NCBI RefSeq assembly: GCF_019823105.1
Contig: NZ_CP081960.1
Span: 248,001 to 312,000, forward strand
Reading direction: 5' to 3'
DNA: 64,000 bases
Source of the DNA: Halobaculum magnesiiphilum
GTDB lineage: Archaea > Halobacteriota > Halobacteria > Halobacteriales > Haloferacaceae
In this document: piece by piece, positions 7,984 through 18,252 of the stretch
Position numbering within the stretch: the first letter of the stretch is position 1
Layout of the letters: the number at the start of each line of letters is the position of its first letter
Notes under the pieces: generated by a model
The model's database searches: none
Seen by the model: the letters and a program-made list of their open reading frames with translations, nothing else
What the model was told of the DNA's origin: nothing
Translations under genes and position numbers: made by a program

Positions 7984-8856
7984 TCAGCGCCGTTTCCGGA
8001 GGTCCTCCGACCGGAGTTCGCCCTTCGCGTGCCAGGTTCGAGGCCGGCACGCGATCCCGATCGCGGCGACGTAGAAGGCGCCAACGGTGAGGAGAACGAC
8101 TGTCCCCGGGACCATTCCGATCGCCGCGGCGGCCGGCCATGGGTCCGATGAGAAGGCCGTCGTTCGGATCAACCAGGCAGCCAGGAGGATGGCGAACAGC
8201 GGAAGATACACCCGGCGGAGCCGGTGAGCGATCGCCTCCTCGGCCGTTATCTTCAGCGTCGGCGACCGGTAGTCGTCGCCGAGGCGTTCGCGCCACTCCT
8301 CGTCGGCGAGGCCGCCCTCCGGGTCGAGCCCGTAGGCCCAGACGTTCTCCTGAATGGTGCGAACGCGCGTGCGCCAGATGTCGTACCCGCGGTAGCGACG
8401 CGACTCGATCACCAGGAAGACCGACAGCGTCGCGACGCCGACGAGGATGATGTAGTGGGGGTTGTTCGGGCTGGTGAACGCCCACGTGAGCAGCGCGGCG
8501 ATAACGACGACCCCCCAGTTCGTCGTCCGATCGAGGCGTTCGCGCCACAGCTTCATCCGGTGAAGCTCCCCCCGGTAGAGGTGCGCCATCGCCGAGCTCG
8601 GTCCCATGTCCTCGTCGAGGAGTCCCGCACCGACGTGTGGAGGCGACGCTTCGAGTGGGGTTTCCCCCGACTGTGATTCGTCGGGCTGCGATTCGGACCT
8701 TCTCCCGTCACGACCGGAGCCGACCGCGTTTCCGCCGAGGTCGCCCTCCGGAGAGCACTCGGTCTCGTCGCTGTCGGGATCGCCGTCGGGTTCTGCCGTC
8801 ATCCTCGATCGTTCCGCCAGGAAATCGTCGGTGCCGCCGTCGTCATCGACCGACAT
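7984..8856 (-). CDS. DUF2270 membrane protein
   Basis: 290 residues. The first ~85 are disordered and acidic. The DUF2270 core follows, starting at SSAMAHLYRGELHRMKLWRERLDRTTNWGV. There are two membrane segments at about 115-130 and 135-155, a soluble stretch with ENVWAYGLDPEGG and DDYRSPTLKITAEEAIAHRLRRVYLPLFA, and two more segments at about 215-235 and 243-268. The function of the family is unknown. It lies 61 bases upstream of the formamidase gene on the same strand and may share its promoter. A perfect palindromic element lies 45 bases before the start. Confidence 0.85.
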   Translation of the reverse strand: MSVDDDGGTDDFLAERSRMTAEPDGDPDSDETECSPEGDLGGNAVGSGRDGRRSESQPDESQSGETPLEASPPHVGAGLLDEDMGPSSAMAHLYRGELHRMKLWRERLDRTTNWGVVVIAALLTWAFTSPNNPHYIILVGVATLSVFLVIESRRYRGYDIWRTRVRTIQENVWAYGLDPEGGLADEEWRERLGDDYRSPTLKITAEEAIAHRLRRVYLPLFAILLAAWLIRTTAFSSDPWPAAAAIGMVPGTVVLLTVGAFYVAAIGIACRPRTWHAKGELRSEDLRKRR

Positions 8857-8900
8857 CGCCCCGGGAACTCACCCGATCCGAAGCCGCCGACATCGGCAAT

Positions 8901-8915
8901 AGTATGTACCATACT
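8901..8915. promoter_or_regulatory. Palindromic element upstream of the DUF2270 gene
   Basis: AGTATG and CATACT flank the three bases TAC, and a further half-site (AATACTG) follows at about 8920. The position, 45-60 bases upstream of the DUF2270 start, suits an operator or TFB-proximal regulator site. The cognate regulator is unknown. Confidence 0.4.
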
Positions 8916-9118
8916 GCCCAATACTGCTTCGAGCGGTTTATCGGTTTTGTCCGGCCCCGACGGGTTCGACGGTCCCGTTCATTCCTGACCGCGTTGGGAT
9001 GCATCGGACGCAATTTTGTCCAGATACCGCCAGGGGCGAACCGCAACCTTGTGCGTGTTTCGGGGGTCATCTCCGCCGACTACTGGCGGAACGAGATTGT
9101 AAATGGCACACACAACCC

Positions 9119-9124
9119 TTATAT
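9119..9124 (+). promoter_or_regulatory. TATA box of the HTH regulator gene at 9154
   Basis: TTATAT lies about 32 bases before the ATG at 9154, which predicts a leader of only a few bases. Confidence 0.5.
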
Positions 9125-9153
9125 CGCCGGAGATCGTTCGTATTACCAGACAA

Positions 9154-9552
9154 ATGCCCGATTCGATGTCCGAACAACTCCGACGGGACATGGAGTGCGA
9201 GGGGCTGCTCGAGTGCTTTCACGGCCTGAAGGAACTCGACAAGGACTGCTTCCAGGCGCTGGTTTCGGCCGACTCGCAGCTCACGATCGACGAGATCGCC
9301 GAGCGCGTCGACAGGGAGCGGTCGACCGCCTACCGCTCGGTTCAGCGACTCCTGAACGCGGGTTTCATCCAGAAGGATCAGATCAACTACGATCAGGGCG
9401 GGTACTACCACGTGTACAGCCCGAGGGACCCGTCGCAGATCGCCGACGACATGCAGCGCATGCTCAACGACTGGTACGCCAAGATGGGCCAGCTCATCGG
9501 CGAGTTCGAGACGAAATACGAGCAGTCCGAGCAGGTCCCCGCCGAGAACTGA
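9154..9552 (+). CDS. Winged-helix transcriptional regulator, 132 aa
   Basis: A DNA-binding winged helix spans about residues 35-85 (LTIDEIAERVDRERSTAYRSVQRLLNAGFIQKDQ, then a wing with YDQGGYYHVY). It resembles TrmB- or MarR-like folds. A C-terminal helix (ADDMQRMLNDWYAKMGQLIGEFETKYE) probably dimerises. The N-terminal part holds two cysteines (MECEGLLECFHGL) that could respond to redox. Start chosen at ATG 9154 because the TATA box lies about 32 bases upstream; ATG 9166 is an alternative. It stands alone, 223 bases before a thiol-disulfide reductase gene on the same strand, which is a possible target. Confidence 0.8.
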   Translation: MPDSMSEQLRRDMECEGLLECFHGLKELDKDCFQALVSADSQLTIDEIAERVDRERSTAYRSVQRLLNAGFIQKDQINYDQGGYYHVYSPRDPSQIADDMQRMLNDWYAKMGQLIGEFETKYEQSEQVPAEN

Positions 9553-9775
9553 CGGGTCACACGTCCGACTAGCACTCCAGCCAGCCTCGTTGCGCTGGTC
9601 GAATCATCGCTCTCGTAGTTCTGTTTAGTATCCCCATGACAATACATTACTGCAAGGAGAGTAACTGAATGGAGTCCGAGTTAGGATATTCCGTGGGTTC
9701 CCGGCCGTGGGCGGATTGGCATCGATCGGACACAGCGACCGTTGACTATTGTACTTGGTCGCCGACTGCGAGGTC

Positions 9776-11221
9776 ATGGACGAAGTCGATTTCCTCGTCA
9801 TCGGATCCGGTTCCGGGCTCGACGTCGCGAACGCGGCCGCGAACCGGGGACAGTCCGTCGCGATCGTGGAGAAGGGTCCGCTCGGTGGTACCTGTCTCAA
9901 CCGCGGCTGTATCCCGTCGAAGATGCTGCTGTACCACGCGGAGATCCTTGAGACGATCGAGCGGGCCGACGAGTTCCACATCGACGCGACCGTCGAGGGC
10001 GTGGACTTCTCGACGATCGTCCGGGAGGTCAACGAGGAGGTCGAGGGCGACTCGGCGTCGATCCGGGAGGGACTTCGGTCGTCGCCGAGACACGATCTGT
10101 ACGAAGGAGAGGGTCGATTCGTCGACGACAACACCGTCGAGATCGTCGGCGGCGACGACGACGGAACGCGGATCGCTGCCGATACGATCCTCATCGCGGC
10201 GGGGACGCGACCGGCGATCCCGCCGATCGACGGGATCGACGACGTGGACTATCTGACCAGCACCGAGGCCCTGCAACTGGAGACGCCGCCCGACCACCTC
10301 GTCATCGTCGGCGGCGGCTACATCGCCGCCGAGCTCGGCCACTTCTTCGAGACGTTCGGGAGCGAGGTGACGATCGTTGGTCGCCGGCCGAACCTCCTCC
10401 CGGAGGCGGACCCGGAGGTCGCCGAGGCGTTCACCGACCGCTACGGGGAGCGGATGACCGTCCACACGGGCCACGCCGCGACGGCGGTCTCGCAGTCAGA
10501 CGGGGAGGTCACCGTCGAGGCGAAGCCGTACGAGTACGGGGATGACGGCGATGACGGCGACGATGGCGGGATCGTGGACGACGATCCGGTGTCGGTGACG
10601 GGGGACGAACTCCTCGTCGCCGCCGGTCGGACGCCGAACACGGACACGTTGAACCTCGGGGAGACCGGCATCGAGACCGACGAACGGGGGTTCGTCGAGA
10701 CCGACGAGTACCTCCGGACGACCGTCGACGGCGTGTGGGCCCTCGGCGACATCGTCGGGGAATATCTGCTGAAACACAGCGCCAACCACGAGGCACAGGC
10801 GGTGGTACGGAACCTCTTCGGCGACGAGCTCGAAGCGGTCGACTACTCCGCGATGCCGTTCGCCGTGTTCGCGTCGCCCGAAGTCGCGGGCGTCGGCGCG
10901 ACCGAGGACGAACTCCGGGCGGCCGGCCGCGAGTACGCGACTCGAACGTACGCCTACGACCAGACTGCACGGGGAAGCGCGATGAAGGCGGACGGGTTCC
11001 TGAAGGCGATCATAACACTCGAGGGCGAGATCCTCGGGTGTCACATCGTCGGCCCGGAGGCGTCGAATCTCATCGAGGAGGTCGTCGTCGCGATGAAGTC
11101 GGGATCGGGGACCGTCCGGGACATCCGTGAGTCGGTGCACGTTCACCCCGCGCTCTCGGAGGTCGTCCAGCGAGGGTTCTCCGGCCAGTTCACACGAGGC
11201 GGCGACGGTCACTCACACTGA
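9776..11221 (+). CDS. Class I pyridine nucleotide-disulfide oxidoreductase, possibly bis-gamma-glutamylcystine reductase
   Basis: 481 residues from ATG 9776. FAD-binding GSGSG is at 10-14 and the redox-active pair is Cys40/Cys45 in GGTCLNRGCIPSK. NAD(P)-binding follows in VIVGGGYIAAELGHFFETFG, and the C-terminal dimer-interface base in HVHPALSEVVQRGF. The family includes dihydrolipoyl dehydrogenase, mercuric reductase and mycothione reductase. The GSGSG start and ILETIERADEFHI resemble the mycothione-reductase branch, and haloarchaea use gamma-glutamylcysteine, so a bis-gamma-glutamylcystine reductase is my favoured but unproven role. No 2-oxo-acid dehydrogenase genes lie nearby, which argues against a complex E3. 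An Asp-Gly repeat (about residues 252-262) looks like a salt-adapted loop expansion. Confidence 0.85.
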   Translation: MDEVDFLVIGSGSGLDVANAAANRGQSVAIVEKGPLGGTCLNRGCIPSKMLLYHAEILETIERADEFHIDATVEGVDFSTIVREVNEEVEGDSASIREGLRSSPRHDLYEGEGRFVDDNTVEIVGGDDDGTRIAADTILIAAGTRPAIPPIDGIDDVDYLTSTEALQLETPPDHLVIVGGGYIAAELGHFFETFGSEVTIVGRRPNLLPEADPEVAEAFTDRYGERMTVHTGHAATAVSQSDGEVTVEAKPYEYGDDGDDGDDGGIVDDDPVSVTGDELLVAAGRTPNTDTLNLGETGIETDERGFVETDEYLRTTVDGVWALGDIVGEYLLKHSANHEAQAVVRNLFGDELEAVDYSAMPFAVFASPEVAGVGATEDELRAAGREYATRTYAYDQTARGSAMKADGFLKAIITLEGEILGCHIVGPEASNLIEEVVVAMKSGSGTVRDIRESVHVHPALSEVVQRGFSGQFTRGGDGHSH

Positions 11222-13564
<2,343 letters not shown>

Positions 13565-13688
13565 CGACGCACGCGACCGACGCGCCGACTCCGTTTTCTT
13601 TCCGTTTGCTTCCTGAGCGACTAGGTAGCTCTGCGAATTCAGAAACCCCGGTTCGCCGCCGGACCCACTGTCGGTCCCGTCCGACCGG

Positions 13689-13976
13689 CTACGTCGCCGT
13701 CGCGACGTACACGCCCGCGATGTCCGTCTCCTCGACGCGGAGGGTCACCTCCGCCCCCTCGCTGGCGGGCTCGTCGGTCACAACGGTCACCGCCTCAACC
13801 GGTTCGCGTGCGAGAAACGCCCGGATCCGATCGAGCCACGACTGTCGGCCGCCCCGGCGACCGACGAGGACGTGGTGAGCGTCGGCGATCTCACGGAGCG
13901 CGGGCTGCAGATCGGCCTCGTCGAGTTCCTCGGGCCCGACGGCGTGTACCACCTCGATCGTGATCGTCTCGGTCAC
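13689..13976 (-). CDS. Small conserved hypothetical protein, 95 aa
   Basis: An acidic alpha/beta protein with no membrane segment or recognised motif. It begins MTETITIEVVHAVGPEELDEADL and contains VLVGRRGGRQSWLDRIRAFLA and a C-terminal stretch of strands (AEVTLRVEETDIAGVYVAT). The pattern of a helix with a basic GRRGG turn is faintly like universal-stress-type proteins but too short. It converges with katG. It is supported mainly by codon composition and by a clean ATG; function unknown. Confidence 0.55.
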   Translation of the reverse strand: MTETITIEVVHAVGPEELDEADLQPALREIADAHHVLVGRRGGRQSWLDRIRAFLAREPVEAVTVVTDEPASEGAEVTLRVEETDIAGVYVATAT

Positions 13977-14116
13977 GGTCGTGTGTTCGGCCGCTGGCGC
14001 ATCCCCTTGTTGGTCCTCGATGGAGATTCGCGCCTAGTCGTGTCGACGCCGACGATGAGTCAAAGGGGGGTTTGACCGTACGGCGGGCTTATCGTCGCCC
14101 TCGATAACTACCGATC

Positions 14117-14863
14117 GTGCAACACAGACGAGCCCTCCTCCGTGCGGCCGGCGTCATCGGCCTCGCGGGACTCGCCGGCTGTACCGGCCTCGCGAACGGA
14201 ACGACCGAACGACCGCTCACCGACGGCGGAACCGGGACCGACGACGCCGACGGCGGACCCGATGACGGCGGCGACGGGGACGGAACCCGTCCCTCCGACC
14301 GCGAGTACCCGCCGGGCGCGACCCACGAGGCGGCGATCGCCTCGCAGGACGCCGCGCCGGAGCTTCCGATCAGCCCGCGCGTCTCGCTCGCGAACCCGTA
14401 CGTGACGGACGGCTCCCCCGTGGTACTCCGCGTCGACGTCGAGAACGACACCGACGAGCCGGTCATGATCGGCGAGTACCGCCCCGTCGTCTTCCACTAC
14501 GTCCGAGACGCCGACGGAACGTTCGTCTGGTACCCCCACTCCGACCGATCGACGAGCGGCGAACCGGACCGGGCGCTCCCGGATCTCGACCTCGCGGACG
14601 AGGGGTGCTGGCGGCTCGCCTCCGGGATCGCACAGACGATGGAGTACGGGACCGTCGAGATCCCCGGCAGCGGGACACTCACGACGTTCGTCGGGTTGTA
14701 CGTAACACACGATGCCTCGGGCATCGATGGCTGTTTCCCGACCGGAACAGCCCGGTTCGAGACGACCTACACGGACCACACCGGCGGGATCGCGGGCGAC
14801 GAGGAATCGCCGAGCGCGAAGTGGGGCTTCGATCTGTCGATCGAGGCGATCGACTCGGCCTGA
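14117..14863 (+). CDS. Tat-exported lipoprotein, 248 aa
   Basis: The GTG start gives an N-terminus with twin arginines (QHRRALLRAAG), a hydrophobic stretch and a lipobox LAGC at about residue 22. A long Asp/Gly-rich linker follows (about 30-65), typical of haloarchaeal surface lipoproteins. The mature domain (about 85-245) is beta-rich, with VVLRVDVENDTDEPVMIGEYRPVVFHYV and a C-terminal strand set. It resembles immunoglobulin-like domains of intracellular proteinase-inhibitor type, but I cannot assign a role. It is probably anchored on the outer face of the membrane. Monocistronic; converges with the acyl-CoA dehydrogenase gene. Confidence 0.8.
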   Translation: MQHRRALLRAAGVIGLAGLAGCTGLANGTTERPLTDGGTGTDDADGGPDDGGDGDGTRPSDREYPPGATHEAAIASQDAAPELPISPRVSLANPYVTDGSPVVLRVDVENDTDEPVMIGEYRPVVFHYVRDADGTFVWYPHSDRSTSGEPDRALPDLDLADEGCWRLASGIAQTMEYGTVEIPGSGTLTTFVGLYVTHDASGIDGCFPTGTARFETTYTDHTGGIAGDEESPSAKWGFDLSIEAIDSA

Positions 14864-14888
14864 GCGGGATCGCCGTCACGACCGACGT

Positions 14889-16688
14889 TTAATCGCGCGC
14901 GTCGAGGATCGATCCGGTCAACGTCCCGGGATCGACGCTCGCGTACTGCGCCAGCGCGTCGAAGTGCTCGTCGCAGATCGTCGACCCCGACGTGATAGCC
15001 CGGGACGGGTCGGCTCGGAGGTGCTCGTCGACGAACGCCTCGGCGACGAGCGCGAGCCGCGCGTCGGGATCGCTCCCGTCGTCGGCGGCGAGTGCGTCGT
15101 CGGCGCGCGAGAGCAGCAGCGCGGCCGTCGTCACGTCGTAGATCAGGTTCGCCAGCTCCTTGGCGTGGTACTGGGCGTACTCGGCGTCCTCGGTCGCGAG
15201 CGTTCCCAGCGACGCCTGGAGCGCCTCGAACGACTCCCGGATCTCCGCCGAGAGGGCCGTGAGTCGGTCGTCGTCGACGGCGAGCAGTTCCGAGACGAAC
15301 GGGACCAACGCCTCGTGGGCGCGCTCGCGTTCGAGCACGCGAAGCACGTCAAGCGAGATGACGTTCGAGGCGCCCTCCCAGATCGGGAGCACCTGCGTGT
15401 CACGGAGCAGTCGCGGCGTCGTGTGCTCGCGGACGTACCCGTTACCGCCGAGCACCTCCATGCAGTAGGAGGCGACACCGACGGAGTCGCGAGCGGTCCG
15501 GTACTTCGCCACCGGAACCAGGAGGCGCATGAGCTTGAACGCCCGATCCTCGTCCGACTCGGTGTCGTTCCCTGACTCCGTCCTCCGCTTGTACTCGTTG
15601 TACCACCGCGCGGCCTCGAACGAGAACGTCGCGGCCCCCTCGTACTCGACGGTCAACTCCGCGAGGTCGCGTCGCATGAGCGGGTGTTCCTCGAGGCGCT
15701 TGCCGAACGTCTCCCGGTCGGCCGCGTGCACCTTCGCCTCCAACAACGCGCGGCCAATCACCCCGACGGCGCCGGTCGCGTTCGTCAGCCGCTCGTAGTT
15801 CATCATCTCCGCCATCAGCCGGAAGCCGTCGCCCTCCTCGCCGATCAGATACCCCGTGGCGCCCCGGAACTCGATCTCCCCCGTCGGCACCGACAGCGTT
15901 CCAAGCTTGTCCTTCAGGCGGCGAAACAGCGAGTCGTTCACCTCGCCGTCGATCTCACGGGGGACGAGAAACAGCGACAGGCCCGCGGTTCCGTCGGGGG
16001 CGTCGGGCGTCCGAGCGAGCGCGAGCGCCCCCTGCGCGTCGATGTTCGAACAGAACCACTTCTCGCCGAACAGGCGGTAGGTGCCGTCGTCGGCCGGCTC
16101 GGCGCGGACCTCGTTGGCGCCTACGTCGCTGCCGCCCTGCTTCTCGGTGAGGAACATCGCCCCCTCGATGTGCTCGTCGATATCGGCGCTGGTCAGTCGG
16201 TCGAGGTACTCCTCACAGTCGTGGTCGGCCGCGTCGAGCACGATCGCCGCGCCGGTCGTCATCGACGCCGGGCAGGTGAACCCGATGTCGCAGTACGACA
16301 ACAGCGCCTGCATCGCGAGCGCGTGCGTGAAGCTCGCCGGTTCGTCGCGTCCCGGCGGCGCGTGAAACGGGTCGTGCGTGAGCCGGAACTCGTCGTAGAC
16401 GACCCGCTCGTTCTCCCGCTGGTCTGGGTGGTACTCGACCTCGTTGGCGACCTCGCCGTCGGCGTCGTAGGTGTGCAGCTCCGGCGGGTGTCGGTCGATC
16501 CGGTCGGACCGGTCGGCGATGCCGTGGCCGCACGCGTGTCCGAACCGCTCCAGGATCTGGTTCGCCCACTCGAACTCCCCGTTGGGGTACGCACGTTCGG
16601 CGGCGGCCCGCAACGTCGGGTCCATCCGCCAGTAGTTGCACTCGCGGCCCGCCGAGAGGGTGCCGTAGTCGATGGGGCCAGTTGACAT
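14889..16688 (-). CDS. Acyl-CoA dehydrogenase, AidB-like
   Basis: 599 residues from ATG 16688. The N-terminal extension and family pattern match the long AidB-type acyl-CoA dehydrogenases: LTEKQGGSDVGANEV and GEKWFCSNIDAQGALALAR for FAD binding, LKDKLGTLSVPTGEIEF, MMNYERLTNATGAVG, and the C-terminal motif LGGNGYVREHTTPRLLRDTQVLPIWEGASNV. AidB of E. coli is induced by alkylation stress; most haloarchaeal members are thought to oxidise acyl-CoA thioesters. No other beta-oxidation genes lie next to it, so the substrate is open. A frame extension upstream of 16688 is possible but overlaps the promoter. Confidence 0.85.
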   Translation of the reverse strand: MSTGPIDYGTLSAGRECNYWRMDPTLRAAAERAYPNGEFEWANQILERFGHACGHGIADRSDRIDRHPPELHTYDADGEVANEVEYHPDQRENERVVYDEFRLTHDPFHAPPGRDEPASFTHALAMQALLSYCDIGFTCPASMTTGAAIVLDAADHDCEEYLDRLTSADIDEHIEGAMFLTEKQGGSDVGANEVRAEPADDGTYRLFGEKWFCSNIDAQGALALARTPDAPDGTAGLSLFLVPREIDGEVNDSLFRRLKDKLGTLSVPTGEIEFRGATGYLIGEEGDGFRLMAEMMNYERLTNATGAVGVIGRALLEAKVHAADRETFGKRLEEHPLMRRDLAELTVEYEGAATFSFEAARWYNEYKRRTESGNDTESDEDRAFKLMRLLVPVAKYRTARDSVGVASYCMEVLGGNGYVREHTTPRLLRDTQVLPIWEGASNVISLDVLRVLERERAHEALVPFVSELLAVDDDRLTALSAEIRESFEALQASLGTLATEDAEYAQYHAKELANLIYDVTTAALLLSRADDALAADDGSDPDARLALVAEAFVDEHLRADPSRAITSGSTICDEHFDALAQYASVDPGTLTGSILDARD

Positions 16689-16771
16689 GCACCACGCTCT
16701 CGGTTCCTGTCGTATCAACGTTGCCGTCGGATACCCGAACCGGATTTCCGCGGGAGGAGTCGGCCCGCTCC

Positions 16772-17641
16772 CTACTCGTTCGTTCTGACCGTTATCACCG
16801 GGACCGGGGCCGACCGAACGGTCTTCTCGGCGACGCTTCCCAACGTGATCCGGTCGGTTCCGGTGCGGCCGACCGTCCCCATGACGACGGCGTCGATGTC
16901 GTCCTCGTCGATGGTGTCGAGGATGCCTTCCACCGGGCTCCCCCGTTCGCGGTGGCGAACCACCTCGTCGATGTCGTACGCGTCGGCCCTGGAGACGACG
17001 TCGTCGAGGGCCTCGTCGGCCGCTTCGGTCCCTGATTCGGCCGCCTCGGCCGACCGCACGTCGAGTCCGAGCGATCGGTCGTCGACGACCGACAGCGCGT
17101 GGACGGTCGCACCCAGCGCGGACGCGAGCCCCAGGCCGTGCTCGACGGCGGCGGTCGCCCCCGGGCTCCCGTCGGTCGGAAGCAGGACGTTCTCGTAGGG
17201 GAACGCGAGCCGCTCGTCCGGGTGCATGCGCGCCGTCAATACCGGCACCGACGACAGCCGGACGACTTTCTCGGTCACGCTGCCGAGAAGGAACCGGGAG
17301 ATCCCCTGGCGGCCGTGCGTGGACATCACGATCAGGTCGTGTCCGTAGCGCTCGGCGTACTCGGGGATCTCCGACGGCGGGTTCCCCTGTATCACGTCCG
17401 TCTCGTAGTCGACGTCGTTCGAGACGAGCACCCGCTCGGCCTCCTCGACGACGGTTTCTCCCTGCTCGACGAGCGCGTCCACCGTTTCGCCCCCGACAAC
17501 GGTCACCGAATCGCGCGTCGTATCGGCGACGAAGAGGACGTGAACCGTGGCGTCCGCCGTGTTCGCGATCTCGGAGACGTGGTCGAGAACGGCCGTCGCG
17601 CCGTCGCTCCCGTCGAACGGAACGAGGATGTCATCGTACAT
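16772..17641 (-). CDS. Universal stress protein, two UspA domains
   Basis: 289 residues with two tandem Usp folds: 1-145 (starts MYDDILVPFDGSDGA, ATP-binding loop in STHGRQGISRFLLGSVTEKVVRLSSVPVL) and 150-289 (ENVLLPTDGSPGA, loop in GTVGRTGTDRITLGSVAEKTVRSAPVPVI). Both G-x2-G-x9-G(S/T) ATP signatures are intact, so it probably binds ATP. These proteins help cells survive starvation and other stress by unknown mechanisms. It is divergent from a small membrane protein; a perfect inverted repeat lies between the two starts. Confidence 0.9.
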   Translation of the reverse strand: MYDDILVPFDGSDGATAVLDHVSEIANTADATVHVLFVADTTRDSVTVVGGETVDALVEQGETVVEEAERVLVSNDVDYETDVIQGNPPSEIPEYAERYGHDLIVMSTHGRQGISRFLLGSVTEKVVRLSSVPVLTARMHPDERLAFPYENVLLPTDGSPGATAAVEHGLGLASALGATVHALSVVDDRSLGLDVRSAEAAESGTEAADEALDDVVSRADAYDIDEVVRHRERGSPVEGILDTIDEDDIDAVVMGTVGRTGTDRITLGSVAEKTVRSAPVPVITVRTNE

Positions 17642-17732
17642 GGTCGATCGGCGTACCGTACTCTCCGCAGTCCGTAATGGTTTGTCCCCGCCGCGCTCGG
17701 AACAGTCCGTCGCGATCGAACCTCCGCCGGCA

Positions 17733-17760
17733 GATATATCATTGTCGTTCGTGATATATC
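17733..17760. promoter_or_regulatory. Inverted repeat between divergent UspA and membrane-protein genes
   Basis: GATATATCA (17733-17741) is the exact reverse complement of TGATATATC (17752-17760), separated by ten bases. The repeat is just upstream of the ATG at 17775 and about 92 bases from the UspA start at 17641. It includes TATA-like sequence on both strands, so it may be both a bidirectional promoter and an operator. No dedicated regulator gene is adjacent. Confidence 0.5.
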
Positions 17761-17774
17761 AACCACGGAGCGTG

Positions 17775-18083
17775 ATGGTTGTGAACACACCACCTGCAGG
17801 CGGGACAGATCGGGCGCCCCGAAAGCGGTCCCCCGGCAGTTCCCCTTCAAATCCGCGAGCGGCTGTCGGACACGCCCTCTGTGCGGCGATCGGGTTCGTC
17901 GCGACGGTCGCGTTCGCCGTCCTCTTCTACTCGGAGTTGGTGGCCGCGATCGAGGGACTCCAGCCGGAACTATTGACGACGACCGCGTTGGTGTTCGTCC
18001 TCGTTTGGGTGTGGGCGGGGATCTGGACGGCGGCCGAGGCGGCGTGGGAGTGGCGATCCAGGCGGACCCGACTCGAACGGTAG
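17775..18083 (+). CDS. Small two-helix membrane protein, 102 aa
   Basis: The N-terminal ~30 residues are polar and basic. Two membrane helices follow (about 38-58 in AAIGFVATVAFAVLFYSELV and 68-88 in TTALVFVLVWVWAGIWTAAEA), and the C-terminus is basic (WEWRSRRTRLER). No family recognised. ATG 17775 was chosen because longer upstream readings run through the inverted repeat. It probably shares stress-related regulation with the divergent UspA gene, an inference from the shared intergenic repeat. It is followed by a perfect hairpin. Confidence 0.65.
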   Translation: MVVNTPPAGGTDRAPRKRSPGSSPSNPRAAVGHALCAAIGFVATVAFAVLFYSELVAAIEGLQPELLTTTALVFVLVWVWAGIWTAAEAAWEWRSRRTRLER

Positions 18084-18101
18084 CGATCGAGTCGGATTCC
18101 T

Positions 18102-18121
18102 CCCACGGCTAAAGCCGTGGG
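18102..18121. repeat. Perfect hairpin, IS200/IS605-end-like or terminator
   Basis: CCCACGGC and GCCGTGGG form an eight-base stem with a TAAA loop, 18 bases after the stop at 18083. Flanking ATTCCT and CTTCCTCC resemble the terminal hairpins of haloarchaeal IS200/IS605 elements. It could be a solo element end, and it could serve as a terminator for the gene before it. Confidence 0.45.
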
Positions 18122-18252
18122 CTTCCTCCTTGCATCTCTGTGACCGTAGTGGGGACGCCAGCCGTCGATAGTCCCGAGTTCGAACGCATGGTCGCCCCCG
18201 AGCCACCGGGACACGCCGGTGCAATTAAATCCCGAACGCGGACAGGTCGGGT

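Noticed and set aside
10531-10566. Short GATGACGGC direct repeat
   Set aside because: It is the coding sequence of an Asp-Gly loop in the disulfide reductase, not a CRISPR or satellite repeat.
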